From: an uncultured Williamsia sp.
GTDB lineage: Bacteria > Actinomycetota > Actinomycetes > Mycobacteriales > Mycobacteriaceae
Direction: 5' to 3'
DNA: 64,000 nucleotides
Assembly (NCBI RefSeq): GCF_947494875.1
Contig: NZ_CANLWM010000011.1
Span: 37,697-101,696, forward strand
The notes beneath the pieces are model-generated. The model was not told the DNA's origin, did not search any database, and worked only from the letters and a program-made list of their open reading frames with translations. Of this stretch, positions 38,929 to 47,682 are shown in pieces (the first letter of the stretch is position 1; each line of letters begins with the position of its first letter). A program made the position numbers and the translations under genes.

Positions 38929-39124
38929 GACGAGCCCGGCTCAGGCTCCCCCACCGCCGCTGGATCGGCGCCGTCCTCGACGACCCCAGGAGGAGCTGAC
39001 GGACAGCGGTCCCGCGCCGACGCCGATGCCGCGGGTCGAGATGCCCCCGCGCACTCCGAACAGGCTGCCGCCGATCCCTATTCGCGCAACGACACCCGCC
39101 GCCGAACGCAGGCTCCCCTAGACG

Positions 39125-40312
39125 TCACAGCCACTTCGCCACTCCCCCGTGACGTGAGCATGTTCCGCTGCGGCTCTTGCTCTTGCTGAAGGTGCCGTCG
39201 TTGCAGATCGCGGTCGCCCCGCTGGGAACACTGGCGTCGACGTCGGGTGCGGCCTGGGCGGGCGGCTCATACGCCGGTGCAGGCGCCGGGGTGTACGGCG
39301 TCGTCGCCGGCGGCGGCACGTACGCCCGGGTCGTCGGCGCGGGCGCAGGCGTTGCGGTCGAGGTCCGGGTCGGCGCGGGGCGCGGGGCTGCGGACATCGC
39401 CGGCGGGGTCGCTCCGCAGGTGGTGAGGACCCGGATCATGGCGTCTTTCTCGGCCTGGGTGACCCACAGCTTGTAGAGCGCCTTGACGTCGATCTGGCGG
39501 GCGACGTAGGTGCAGCGATAGCCGGTGTTCGGGACCAGCCAGGTGGCGGCGTCGCCGTCGCCCTTCTTCTGATTGGTGGGGCCGTCGGTGGCCTGCAGGT
39601 TGCGGGGGTCGTTGGCCAGGAAGCGGCGCTGCTCGGCGGTGAGCTGCTGGGCGCCCTTCTGCCACGCATCCGAGAGAGCGACAACGTGGTCGATCTGCAC
39701 CGCCGAGGAGGTCGACGAGCCGCGGGTGAACGGGATGGTCTTGCCGGTGTAGGGGTCGGCCAGGGTGCCGGTGGCGACGGCGCAGCCGTGGGTGCCGGGC
39801 TTGACGGTGATGGCGGTGAGGTCGCGGCGCAGGATGTCGTTGCGGGTGTCGCAGCCGTTGTGGCCGGACTCGACATTAACGTCGTCAGACCACGCTTGTC
39901 CGAACTGTTCTCGGCTGTATCCGGTCTTGGGTGCGCGGCCCTTGACCGCGAGGGTGTTGAGCTTGGCCAGCGCGGCGTTCGCCGGTGCCGCGGCGGTCAC
40001 GGTGCCGGCGACCGGGGCGACCGCCAACGTCGGCTCCGCCGTCGGAGTCGATGTCGACGTTGTCGGCGCACTCGTGGACGTCATCGTCGACGTCGCGGCG
40101 GTGCTGGTGTCGGCGGCCTTTGCCGACGTGTCGGTCTGCTCCTTCGGAGCTACCAGGCCGATGATCACGAGCAGTGCGAACACTGCGGCCACGACGAACG
40201 GCCACTTGCGTCGCCGCTTCTGCCGCGGGGGAAGCACCCAGGGCGGCAGCTGCGACCCGGGCCGCTCGAAGTTGAACCCGGACAGGTCGGGATCGGGTGG
40301 GGGCGTCGACAT
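39125..40312 (-). CDS. Membrane-anchored HNH nuclease (GmrSD C-terminal/DUF1524-like) with DUF3761-like tail
   Basis: A 395-residue protein from ATG 40312. Order: cytoplasmic tail, membrane helix (PFVVAAVFALLVIIGLV), Thr/Ser-rich linker, HNH domain with NGCDTRNDILRRDL, VQIDHVVALSDAWQKGAQQL and NDPRNLQATDGPTNQKKGDGDAATW, then a Pro-rich spacer and a C-terminal AICNDGTFSKSKSRSGTCSRHGGVAKWL module (DUF3761-like). The active site therefore lies outside the cytoplasmic membrane. Such secreted or anchored HNH proteins are common in mycolata; DNA degradation at the cell surface is likely. Confidence 0.82.
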   Translation of the reverse strand: MSTPPPDPDLSGFNFERPGSQLPPWVLPPRQKRRRKWPFVVAAVFALLVIIGLVAPKEQTDTSAKAADTSTAATSTMTSTSAPTTSTSTPTAEPTLAVAPVAGTVTAAAPANAALAKLNTLAVKGRAPKTGYSREQFGQAWSDDVNVESGHNGCDTRNDILRRDLTAITVKPGTHGCAVATGTLADPYTGKTIPFTRGSSTSSAVQIDHVVALSDAWQKGAQQLTAEQRRFLANDPRNLQATDGPTNQKKGDGDAATWLVPNTGYRCTYVARQIDVKALYKLWVTQAEKDAMIRVLTTCGATPPAMSAAPRPAPTRTSTATPAPAPTTRAYVPPPATTPYTPAPAPAYEPPAQAAPDVDASVPSGATAICNDGTFSKSKSRSGTCSRHGGVAKWL

Positions 40313-40493
40313 TCTCAGAAGCTCTCTAACCGGAGGAAGCGGTCGCGGACCCGCGCACCGAACACATGTATATGTGACGGCGCCGACAGCGTTACGCGCT
40401 ACTCGGGACCACGCGCTCGGCGGGACGACCTCCAATCCAGTGGGCGCAGCGCCTCCGAGTTCGACCAAGCGCCGACATCGCCGACGTCCTCGA

Positions 40494-41216
40494 TCATTCG
40501 AGGTGACGCCAGGTTTTTTGGCGGGCTATCGCTGACACGGCGCTCTCACCGACACCGAACCGCTCGGACAGTTCGCGAAGTTTCCAACCGTGATTGTTGC
40601 GGAGGTTCCGAATCTTTCGAACCTCCGCATCGGTGAGCTTGTGCCCCGCGTTCATCTCTCCTACTGGCCGCGCTTTCCGTGCACGGCCGCGTTCATGCAT
40701 GTCGGCAACGTTGTCAGCCTGAGAGCCGAGCTCGAGGTTGTTTGGGTTCACGTCGATTGGCGTGTCGTTCCGATGTCGGACAACGGCGCCCGGCGGGATC
40801 GGCCCGACGAAGCGCTGGTAGCTGTAGCGGTGAGCGAGCCAAAACTCGTGCTGGCACTGAAGCACGCCGTACCCGTCCGCGTGCGTTGGTCCGGCCCAAG
40901 GCCACACCACACCAGCGGGTGGCGGATCACCAGGCATGTAGTAGTCGAAAACGTCGTCCAGCGAATCCATGTTCGGCCGCCGACCGGCCGCTGGGTCCCC
41001 GTGGCGCTTCACGCGGCGGTAGTGCCGGGAGCAGTACTCGCCGCGCTCGCGGAGGGAATCACAACCGGCGGTCACGCAGGGCTGCGATCGATCGACGGGC
41101 GCTTTCGACGCGCCTCCTCCAAGCGGGTCGCCGTGGCGGAGGAAACGACGGTAGTGCGAGCCGCACATCCCCCGTCGACTCGTAGTCGCCGAGCAGTTCG
41201 CCACATTGCACTTCAT
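40494..41216 (-). CDS. HNH homing-type endonuclease with two zinc knuckles and HTH
   Basis: A 240-residue protein. Two N-terminal repeats of the form C-x4-C-x8-C-x2-HYRR-x3-RHGDP are zinc knuckles. The HNH_3-type core is VVRHRNDTPIDVNPNNLELGSQADNVADMHERGR. The C-terminus (LTDAEVRKIRNLRNNHGWKLRELSERFGVGESAVSAIARQKTW) is a DNA-binding NUMOD/HTH segment. This composition is that of free-standing homing endonucleases from actinophages. A palindrome lies in its promoter. Confidence 0.85.
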   Translation of the reverse strand: MKCNVANCSATTSRRGMCGSHYRRFLRHGDPLGGGASKAPVDRSQPCVTAGCDSLRERGEYCSRHYRRVKRHGDPAAGRRPNMDSLDDVFDYYMPGDPPPAGVVWPWAGPTHADGYGVLQCQHEFWLAHRYSYQRFVGPIPPGAVVRHRNDTPIDVNPNNLELGSQADNVADMHERGRARKARPVGEMNAGHKLTDAEVRKIRNLRNNHGWKLRELSERFGVGESAVSAIARQKTWRHLE

Positions 41217-41225
41217 ACCTTAATA

Positions 41226-41239
41226 GTACCTATTGGTAC
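41226..41239. promoter_or_regulatory. Palindrome in the promoter of the HNH endonuclease
   Basis: GTACC-TATT-GGTAC, 10 bases before the ATG of the leftward endonuclease, next to an AT-rich -10-like TACTAT. Candidate operator. Confidence 0.4.
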
Positions 41240-41329
41240 GGATAAAGAATTGGGTACGGACGTCAACAACCTCGACTCGGGCGAGCCTCGTTGTGCGAGT
41301 TCAGTGCTGGCCTGACCATGTGGCGCGAG

Positions 41330-41515
41330 TTACGGTAGTCGGGCGGCAGCCTCAATAAAGACGGCCGCCAAGATGGTCAGAACAAAGGCGATCTGGAAAG
41401 AGACCGCGAGTCGAAGTCGTTGAGCTCGTAACATGTTTGCCTCGCGGAGCGTGACGATTGAGTCGACGTCCCGGCTTGCGACGACGAACCGCGCCTCACA
41501 CTCGGGACATCCCAC
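41330..41515 (-). CDS. Possible small zinc/membrane protein, 61 residues
   Basis: From GTG 41515 (MGCPECEARFVVASRDVDSI) with a CxxC pair and a C-terminal helix (AVSFQIAFVLTILAAVFIEAA). Overlapping frames are open in the same area. Weak evidence; 41516-41727 otherwise holds nothing I can name. Confidence 0.35.
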   Translation of the reverse strand: MGCPECEARFVVASRDVDSIVTLREANMLRAQRLRLAVSFQIAFVLTILAAVFIEAAARLP

Positions 41516-41727
41516 TTCTCGTTAACCATCATCCGCAGGGTGGAATCTTTTGTCAGCGAGTACCTGCTGGTGCCGCTTTGCACTAGTGCAGCCCAACACG
41601 GAGATGGCACCAAGAGGATGACACTGCCCAGAACGGCCCATACAGTCGCCTGATTGAGGTGAGCGGGGTCGACAAGCATCACAGAGGGGCCCGGATCGGG
41701 TGCATGTCCTGACGAGAGGATTCGAGC

Positions 41728-43290
41728 GTGACGATAAGCGTTCCAGATGGACAGCCGGACCACCGTTTCATGCGCTTCGTTAGGCCCCCCAGTAAGGATG
41801 ACGACGGTGACCATCCGCCGCTCTATCCGATGCGGCCAGCGACACGCCCGCTGCGACTCGGGATCGACGTCGCCACCATCCCCGCTCCGCCAGACGGGGC
41901 CGTCTCCACATTCCTAGGTCGTGAGGAGCTGGACATACAGCTTCTGATACCCCACGGCACAGAGGTCCCCGACGACTGGGCACGTGCCCTCGACAACCCG
42001 CTCGTGCGGCAGATTGGGTTCACCACGGTCGAAGAGGCCTCCCGGCACCTCGACACCGTCGAGTTCGGAGTTTCCACCGACTGCGAGAGGGAGCGCTCCT
42101 GGCAATCGGCGAACTTTTTCCCCGTGTATCAACAGCTTGACGAGCAAAGTGCGACCCCCGGCGCGGAGGCCGTCACGTTGGCGGATCGGAACCGGGCGGC
42201 GGCGTACGCGGCTGCTGCAGCCGCGGTTGGCATCGACGCGATCGTAACGACAGCCTCGACCGTCGGGCGCTGCGACGTCGCGGACAACGACATCGTGATC
42301 AGCGTGACGCCCGACGAGGCGGTCGCGCTCATCGGTCACCACCTGCGCTCGACAAGCAATCCGATCGTCCAAGTGCGTCGCGGCAGACTCGTCGGTGGCG
42401 GGTTGGTCCAGAGCACGGAGTCCACCGCGACGATCGAGAAGTTCTATGACTGGGGTGTCGGCGCGGCCATGCCGTACTTCGACAGCCTGCACGGCATCAT
42501 CGCTCCACGGACCGGGGATCCTGAACTGTCCTCGGCGGTCAACTCAATCCGTGTGAGGCTCTGCCGCGCCACGCGCGCACTCGACCAGCTACTCGCTGTC
42601 CTGTCGAACCCGATCAGCGGCAAGCGCGGCATCGATGTCGTGGAGGCGGCAGCGGAAGCGTTTGACCGGCAACTCCTCTACCTCGCCGCGGCGTTCGACA
42701 TCTACGGGCGCCGCTACCTGCTGTTGATCGACCCCACTCGAGATTCGAAGAAGTTCCGGCTCTCCCTCGACGCCGGCGGGTACATCACCGACCATCTGAG
42801 TCGCGAGTACCCCGCCGACGCGCTGGTGGATGTAGAACGGCTCCACCCCTACGCCGGGGTGTGCAAGATCCTTCGCAACCACATCCACGACGGCATCCTG
42901 CCAGTCGACCAGCATCCGGGGCGCGGCTACGGCAGCACCCAGAACATCGCACTGGACCTCGACGCCATGCCCGACCTTCTCCCCGGCGCCAACCCGAAGC
43001 TCACTCAAGATCACTACGACAGCCTCGGCGTGTGGCGAGCGGACCCGATGGGGGTGTTCGGCGCACATACCACCGTTGCCGATCTCGCAACATCGGCCGT
43101 CACGCTGCTGAGCGCGGGCACAGCGTTAATCGAGGCGTTCACCAAGCTGATCCTGCGGAACAAACCTGCAAATGCAACCGCGCCGCACTCGATCCTCGGC
43201 TGCGTGCAAGCACAACCCGGGCAGGCCGAACCGCCGCCCCACCCCCGTGAACTGTTCTACCGGTCCCTGTTCGCCTGGCCCGAGGTCTAG
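41728..43290 (+). CDS. Large unknown protein, 520 residues
   Basis: From GTG 41728. A well-formed actinobacterial coding frame with no signal peptide or membrane segment. Segments of note: LRLGIDVATIPAPPDGAVSTF, NRAAAYAAAAAAVGIDAIVTTASTVGRC, VQVRRGRLVGGGLVQSTEST, ALDQLLAVLSNPISGKRGIDVVEAAAEAFDRQLLYLAAAFDIYGRR, YAGVCKILRNHIHDGILPVDQHPG. The second half resembles no domain I know and could be helical. It stands alone between the HNH gene and the SUKH region. Confidence 0.7.
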   Translation: MTISVPDGQPDHRFMRFVRPPSKDDDGDHPPLYPMRPATRPLRLGIDVATIPAPPDGAVSTFLGREELDIQLLIPHGTEVPDDWARALDNPLVRQIGFTTVEEASRHLDTVEFGVSTDCERERSWQSANFFPVYQQLDEQSATPGAEAVTLADRNRAAAYAAAAAAVGIDAIVTTASTVGRCDVADNDIVISVTPDEAVALIGHHLRSTSNPIVQVRRGRLVGGGLVQSTESTATIEKFYDWGVGAAMPYFDSLHGIIAPRTGDPELSSAVNSIRVRLCRATRALDQLLAVLSNPISGKRGIDVVEAAAEAFDRQLLYLAAAFDIYGRRYLLLIDPTRDSKKFRLSLDAGGYITDHLSREYPADALVDVERLHPYAGVCKILRNHIHDGILPVDQHPGRGYGSTQNIALDLDAMPDLLPGANPKLTQDHYDSLGVWRADPMGVFGAHTTVADLATSAVTLLSAGTALIEAFTKLILRNKPANATAPHSILGCVQAQPGQAEPPPHPRELFYRSLFAWPEV

Positions 43291-43539
43291 CGGCCGGCGA
43301 TCCGCCACACCAGCACCTGCGGGGGCAGGGACGTGAGCCGGGGAACGACCCGGCTGGCTTTAGCCTGCGGCTGTCCCAATCATTCGTACGTCGTGCCAAC
43401 AGGCCGCAGTCACTGACAGCTTCAAGTCGCCGACGATCCGGGCAGCCCAGATTACGAGGGGGTCGGGTCGGCCGCTAGACCGAAAGCTTTCATCGCAGCG
43501 TGATACGTGATCAGTGACACGTATCCACCCACCCGCGCA

Positions 43540-43704
43540 TCACCGCTGCCGGCGCCTATCGGGTGACTTAAGCCAATCGGTGAGCGCCTGGTGAAAGACG
43601 GCCTGCAATGTCATTTGGTCCTGCGCTGCGCGCACTTTCACCGCGCGCATCAAGTTTCGGTCCACTCTGGTTGCGAGGCCTTGCAACTGGGAGGGAGTGG
43701 TCAT
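43540..43704 (-). CDS. Ribbon-helix-helix protein, 54 residues
   Basis: From ATG 43704: MTTPSQLQGLATRVDRNLMR then AVKVRAAQDQMTLQAVFHQALTDWL, a CopG/Arc-like fold with the strand LATRVDR and two helices. Such proteins are usually plasmid copy-control repressors or antitoxins. No toxin gene is adjacent. The upstream extension of the frame lacks a ribosome site. Confidence 0.65.
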   Translation of the reverse strand: MTTPSQLQGLATRVDRNLMRAVKVRAAQDQMTLQAVFHQALTDWLKSPDRRRQR

Positions 43705-43864
43705 TTCTGTGCTGACCCCTTTGGTCCATAGGTACTTTTCGCCGCAATTCAGCGTTGTCAAATTTTTAGCACATCTCATGAGGGCCCGTGGCTCTCAAAG
43801 GTTACAACTTGACTTCTGAACGGCAACGTCCGTTGGGTTTGCGTGAGCCTGGCCTATCCGTGGC

Positions 43865-44482
43865 TTACGGGCCGGTTGATTCCCAGTACATGGCGCCGTC
43901 GTCGACGACAATCTGCCAACCGTCTGGGGGCCCGTCAGTGAGGTTGTGCTCGATGTGGGCCAAGAGCTCGGCGATCGATCCCCACTCTGTGGGTGCAGCG
44001 GGGCCCGCGTTGTATGGCCACCATCCGATGGATCCGTGTCGATCGCCAGGGCGCGTGTCACAGAAGTAGTCGATGTTCTGGTAGCCACTGATCGGGATGT
44101 AAGACGCGATAAAAAGGTCAGTGGGTTCACCAGCATTCGGGGCGCCATTCGCGATCGCCGAGAGGCTGCCGTAATAGTCGGGGTCGTAGTCGAGCATCTC
44201 CGAGCTGAGCTCCAACAGCGCAGCATGCTCGGTGACGATCTCGTCTAGGGAAAAGAACACCTGCAAGGGCAGTAACTCGCCGGCGGGGCCGGTGTCGGTG
44301 TCGGCCTGGCCGTTTTGAAGAAGAAACCAGGTGCGCAACTCAGCAGGGAAGCGAACCCCGATCGCTTCCTCACACCTTGCGACCGCCGCCTCCGTCGCCC
44401 CGGGCCTGAACGAGGCGGCAGTCGCGGGCGCGTAGTCGCGGAGAGTTGCAATCAGAGATTCCCATCGAGCTGCAAGTTCCAC
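43865..44482 (-). CDS. SMI1/KNR4 (SUKH) family protein, probable immunity protein
   Basis: A 205-residue protein. SUKH-1 features: ATEAAVARCEEAIGVRFPAELRTWFLLQNGQAD, LPLQVFFSLDEIV, YIPISGYQNIDYFCDTRPG, IGWWPYNAGPA and ELLAHIEHNLTDG. The family commonly gives immunity to secreted nuclease toxins, and a secreted NucA/NucB-type nuclease gene lies 1.0 kb away on the other strand. It may protect against that or a similar toxin (inference). Confidence 0.85.
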   Translation of the reverse strand: MELAARWESLIATLRDYAPATAASFRPGATEAAVARCEEAIGVRFPAELRTWFLLQNGQADTDTGPAGELLPLQVFFSLDEIVTEHAALLELSSEMLDYDPDYYGSLSAIANGAPNAGEPTDLFIASYIPISGYQNIDYFCDTRPGDRHGSIGWWPYNAGPAAPTEWGSIAELLAHIEHNLTDGPPDGWQIVVDDGAMYWESTGP

Positions 44483-44589
44483 TTCATCTCCTTAAGCCTG
44501 GTCGACTTTGACGTCTACTAGCTGCCTAAACCCGGCTGAACGGGGTGTTCGAGAGACCCGGCTGGATGATGTCGTCGGCGAACCACGCC

Positions 44590-45093
44590 TCACGCCGCCG
44601 ACACTGTGACAATCACATTCGCTCGAGATACTTCGCTGAAACGGCGCGCTAGCGGATCGGAACGTATTAGATCAGCCAGCTCGTTCGCCGCGTTCCGTGA
44701 GAGCTCTGCATCGCCTCGACCCGACGTGGCCACCGTCAGCGAGTCGGCGGATCGCTGCCGGATCGAGAATCCATCGCGCACTCGGTCCAGATCCTGGCCC
44801 GTCTTGCTGGCGGTTGCTTCCGCTACCCGCTGATGAACAGCCGCCGAGGTGAAACCTGTCAGGAACTCTGGAGGCAACGAGATGATATCGCCATCGAACT
44901 CTCCCAGCCCGACCGACGTTGGTACCTGCGGCGGCGGCGTTTGCACGGCCACCACCACCGCGAACGTCTGACTTGCCGAGGTGCTCGCAGCAGACCGCGA
45001 GGGTGCTGTGCCGTCGGAACCGGTCCCGCACGCTGCCGCGAAAAAGAACACCGCCAGCAAGAGGAACGCAACGGACCGGCAATTGCTGGCCAA
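44590..45093 (-). CDS. Lipoprotein with Wzz-like periplasmic domain
   Basis: A 167-residue protein. The signal peptide FLLLAVFFFAAACG ends in a lipobox (AAAC). The mature part (QTFAVVVAVQTPPPQ, GQDLDRVRDGFSIRQRSADSLTVATSGRGDAELSRNAANELADLI) follows the alternation seen in the periplasmic domain of polysaccharide chain-length (Wzz/YveK) proteins, without their second membrane helix. Probably cell-envelope associated. Divergent from the LGFP nuclease gene. Confidence 0.65.
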   Translation of the reverse strand: MASNCRSVAFLLLAVFFFAAACGTGSDGTAPSRSAASTSASQTFAVVVAVQTPPPQVPTSVGLGEFDGDIISLPPEFLTGFTSAAVHQRVAEATASKTGQDLDRVRDGFSIRQRSADSLTVATSGRGDAELSRNAANELADLIRSDPLARRFSEVSRANVIVTVSAA

Positions 45094-45266
45094 CCTCTAC
45101 CTCCTACAAGGACTCGTTACTGGCCGCCACCATATCGCGCGCGCTGCCCAGATGAGCCCGAACGCAACTGCATTAGAACCTTGGTTGGTGCGTCGCACGA
45201 ATTCTCGGCAATGCCAGCCGCGTAAGCGAAACCGTTGCCTGAGCTCGATCGCCTTGCCTGACAGTT

Positions 45267-45298
45267 CTAACTTTCTAGCAAGTTAGCATTCTTTTTTT
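45267..45298 (+). promoter_or_regulatory. AT-rich inverted repeat with T-run upstream of the LGFP nuclease gene
   Basis: CTAACTT-TCTAGC-AAGTTAG, then TTTTTTT six bases further. It could be an operator for the divergent lipoprotein and nuclease genes or an attenuator. The 45094-45462 gap holds no other gene. Confidence 0.45.
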
Positions 45299-45462
45299 CT
45301 GACGGCCGCGGCCGCTTTGATCAGGCAAATTGCCGCTAATGGACGGCAGCGGGTCGACACCGACCCTGAGTGGAAGCTGTGCGACGCATGAGAGAAACAG
45401 CACACTTGAGGCTCGCGCTGCGGACTCGATGACCTCGGCCTCGGAAGAAAAGGACGGCGAGC

Positions 45463-47682
45463 ATGTTGACGAAACCGAGAGGGTCGGTGGTGCGCGTCTT
45501 TTCACAAGCCGTGACCTACCTTCTGACCGTCCTGTTTATCGCGGCCGCATTCGGCGCCGCGCCAGCGAGTGCGGACCGCTACGGTAACTACGATGTAGTT
45601 GGCCGAATTCTCGACGAATACCGCATTCAAGGCGGTCCAGCAAAGCTGGGTAATCCTACGATGAACGAGGCCAATGCCGCTGTCGCGAACTCCAAGTACC
45701 AAAACTTCGCAAACGACTCGGCGATTTATTGGAACGCCAACGTGGCAAATGGATACGCAAAGATGGTTCGGGGAGCGATCCGCGCCAAATGGGCTCAGTT
45801 TAATTATGAGCGCGGCCCATTCGGATTTCCCACGATCAGCGAGGCCGCCCTCGGAAAAAACAACGGGAGCTACAACACCTTCCAAGGCGGGTCGATCTAC
45901 TACAGCCCCAACACCGGCGCTCACCAGGTGTGGGGTGCGCTCCGCGACTTGTGGGGCAAGAGCGGTTACGAGAACGGCAACCTCGGGTACCCGGTCACAG
46001 ACGAGTACGAGCTCCGCGGCGGCTACCAGCAGCAGTTTGAAGGCGGCTACCTGAACTGGAACGTCGGCCCAGTCGTGGATGCCAACCCGGATGACTCCGA
46101 TCCAGTGATCGGAAAGGATGACCCGTACAACAAGTACCCCAGCAGATTCTCACTGGCCCTTTCCCCAACTGGGTCGAAGTGCAACACCTCCAGCAACGGC
46201 GTCGAAATGTGCCTGGGATTTGGGGACGAAGAATTCCCGACCGACAACAATACGAACGCACGTCGGGCCCCTGCGCCGTCACCGAGCCAGTCTCCCGAAA
46301 CCTCTGTCCCGTCCGAGCCAGCACCATCGTCTGAGCCGTCCTCAGCGCCGGCGCCAAGCAGCGACAGCCCCACCGCCGAACCCCCGTCGACCAGCTCGCC
46401 GGCGCCCACCAGCGAAAGCAGCTCGACTCCGGCCCCTACCTCTGCCTCGCCCACGCCGCAACTGCAAAACTCCCCCACCACGAGCTCGGTTGCACCGGCG
46501 ATCTCGACGAAGACTCCGCCGCACATCCGCCTGGTCGACGACCCGGCAGACGAACCCACAGACGACTTCCCCATCCCCGACGACCCTGCGCCCGACACAG
46601 CCGCGGAGAGCGACTTCTTCGGAAGCGGCAACGCCCTGTGCAACAACGGACCCGCCACCGGCGAGTTTCACGGGAAACGGTTCCTGGTGTGCGCAAAAGA
46701 GCGCGCGAAATTGCGCATCAGGCAGCTCGACGTGGTCACAGGTCAGGTTAAGACTATCGGCTGGGCAAAGGGCTGGGTCTATCTCTCGGTTGCAACACTG
46801 AACAACTCCCCCACAGCTTCGGTGCGAGTGAAGGCAATCGGGAAAACGTTCACCGGCGTCGGCAGATCAACAGTTCTCGAATCTTCTTTTGGCAATCTGC
46901 TGCCGTCGGACAATCACGAGATCACCAACACTGCAGGAACCGCCAAGGGAAATTTTTTCGATGGATTCCCAAATGTGCGGTACGACATCAAGGCGAAGGG
47001 CCTGGAGAACACTCCGGGGACATTGAGTGTCATCTCAGAGATCCTCAACATGAGGGCCTCCAATCCGGAGCCGCTTACAGCTGCGGCGACAAGGGGATTT
47101 AGGCTCCCCGACTGGCGTTGTGACTCACTGACGTATTTCAAGGGAGTTGGATGCGTCATTCGCGAAGACGCGAATTCCCAGAACCTTCCAGTGCTGGATA
47201 TGACCACAACAAAGAACAACGACACGTTGCTCTACGATCATATTCTCCGTTCGCAAAATTCACTCGTGCCAGGAAACCCCATTATCAAAAATTTCCTGGG
47301 TAAGCTCAGCAAGCTAACACGAATAACAGAAGGCGATTCGCAGTACGGGAAGAATAGGTCAACGGCCTGCCCGCGCTGGTTCCCGACACGCTTCACACCC
47401 CCGTCTGGCACTACCTGCGACGAATATCCGTTCGCAAGTACGCGCGAGGGGGCTGGGAAATACGCGAACCCCGTGGGTCGCACGTTCTATTTCTGCGGGA
47501 TTCCGTATCAGTACCTGCCTAACGGCGACACGTTCCAGAATCCAGCAGGATACAGTTCCTGCTACATCCCGGCTAAGCAGAACTCGGCGGGTGGCGGGAT
47601 ACTCCCGTCGTTCTACAGATTCAATCGAATTCTGGCCTACGGAGAAGATACCGACGGGTTCTTGGTGAGCGCATACCACTAG
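45463..47682 (+). CDS. Secreted LGFP-repeat protein with C-terminal NucA/NucB nuclease domain
   Basis: A 739-residue protein. Signal peptide with cleavage near APASA-DRY. Three LGFP repeats at about 40-200 (PAKLGNP, RGPFGFP, NGNLGYP), a module that binds the arabinogalactan-mycolate wall. A 130-residue Pro/Ser/Thr-rich linker. A middle domain with CNNGPATGEFHGKRFLVCAKERAKL. A C-terminal NucA/NucB-type DNase core (STACPRWFPTRFTPPSGTTCDEYPFASTREG, DGFLVSAY). It is therefore probably a wall-displayed DNase toxin or DNA-uptake nuclease. A SUKH gene lies nearby. Confidence 0.85.
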   Translation: MLTKPRGSVVRVFSQAVTYLLTVLFIAAAFGAAPASADRYGNYDVVGRILDEYRIQGGPAKLGNPTMNEANAAVANSKYQNFANDSAIYWNANVANGYAKMVRGAIRAKWAQFNYERGPFGFPTISEAALGKNNGSYNTFQGGSIYYSPNTGAHQVWGALRDLWGKSGYENGNLGYPVTDEYELRGGYQQQFEGGYLNWNVGPVVDANPDDSDPVIGKDDPYNKYPSRFSLALSPTGSKCNTSSNGVEMCLGFGDEEFPTDNNTNARRAPAPSPSQSPETSVPSEPAPSSEPSSAPAPSSDSPTAEPPSTSSPAPTSESSSTPAPTSASPTPQLQNSPTTSSVAPAISTKTPPHIRLVDDPADEPTDDFPIPDDPAPDTAAESDFFGSGNALCNNGPATGEFHGKRFLVCAKERAKLRIRQLDVVTGQVKTIGWAKGWVYLSVATLNNSPTASVRVKAIGKTFTGVGRSTVLESSFGNLLPSDNHEITNTAGTAKGNFFDGFPNVRYDIKAKGLENTPGTLSVISEILNMRASNPEPLTAAATRGFRLPDWRCDSLTYFKGVGCVIREDANSQNLPVLDMTTTKNNDTLLYDHILRSQNSLVPGNPIIKNFLGKLSKLTRITEGDSQYGKNRSTACPRWFPTRFTPPSGTTCDEYPFASTREGAGKYANPVGRTFYFCGIPYQYLPNGDTFQNPAGYSSCYIPAKQNSAGGGILPSFYRFNRILAYGEDTDGFLVSAYH

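Noticed and set aside
45267..45286. CTAACTT/AAGTTAG repeat with a six-base centre as a fourth recombination site
   Set aside because: The six-base spacing is like dif, but the arms do not match the dif consensus, and a T-run follows; better read as an operator or attenuator.
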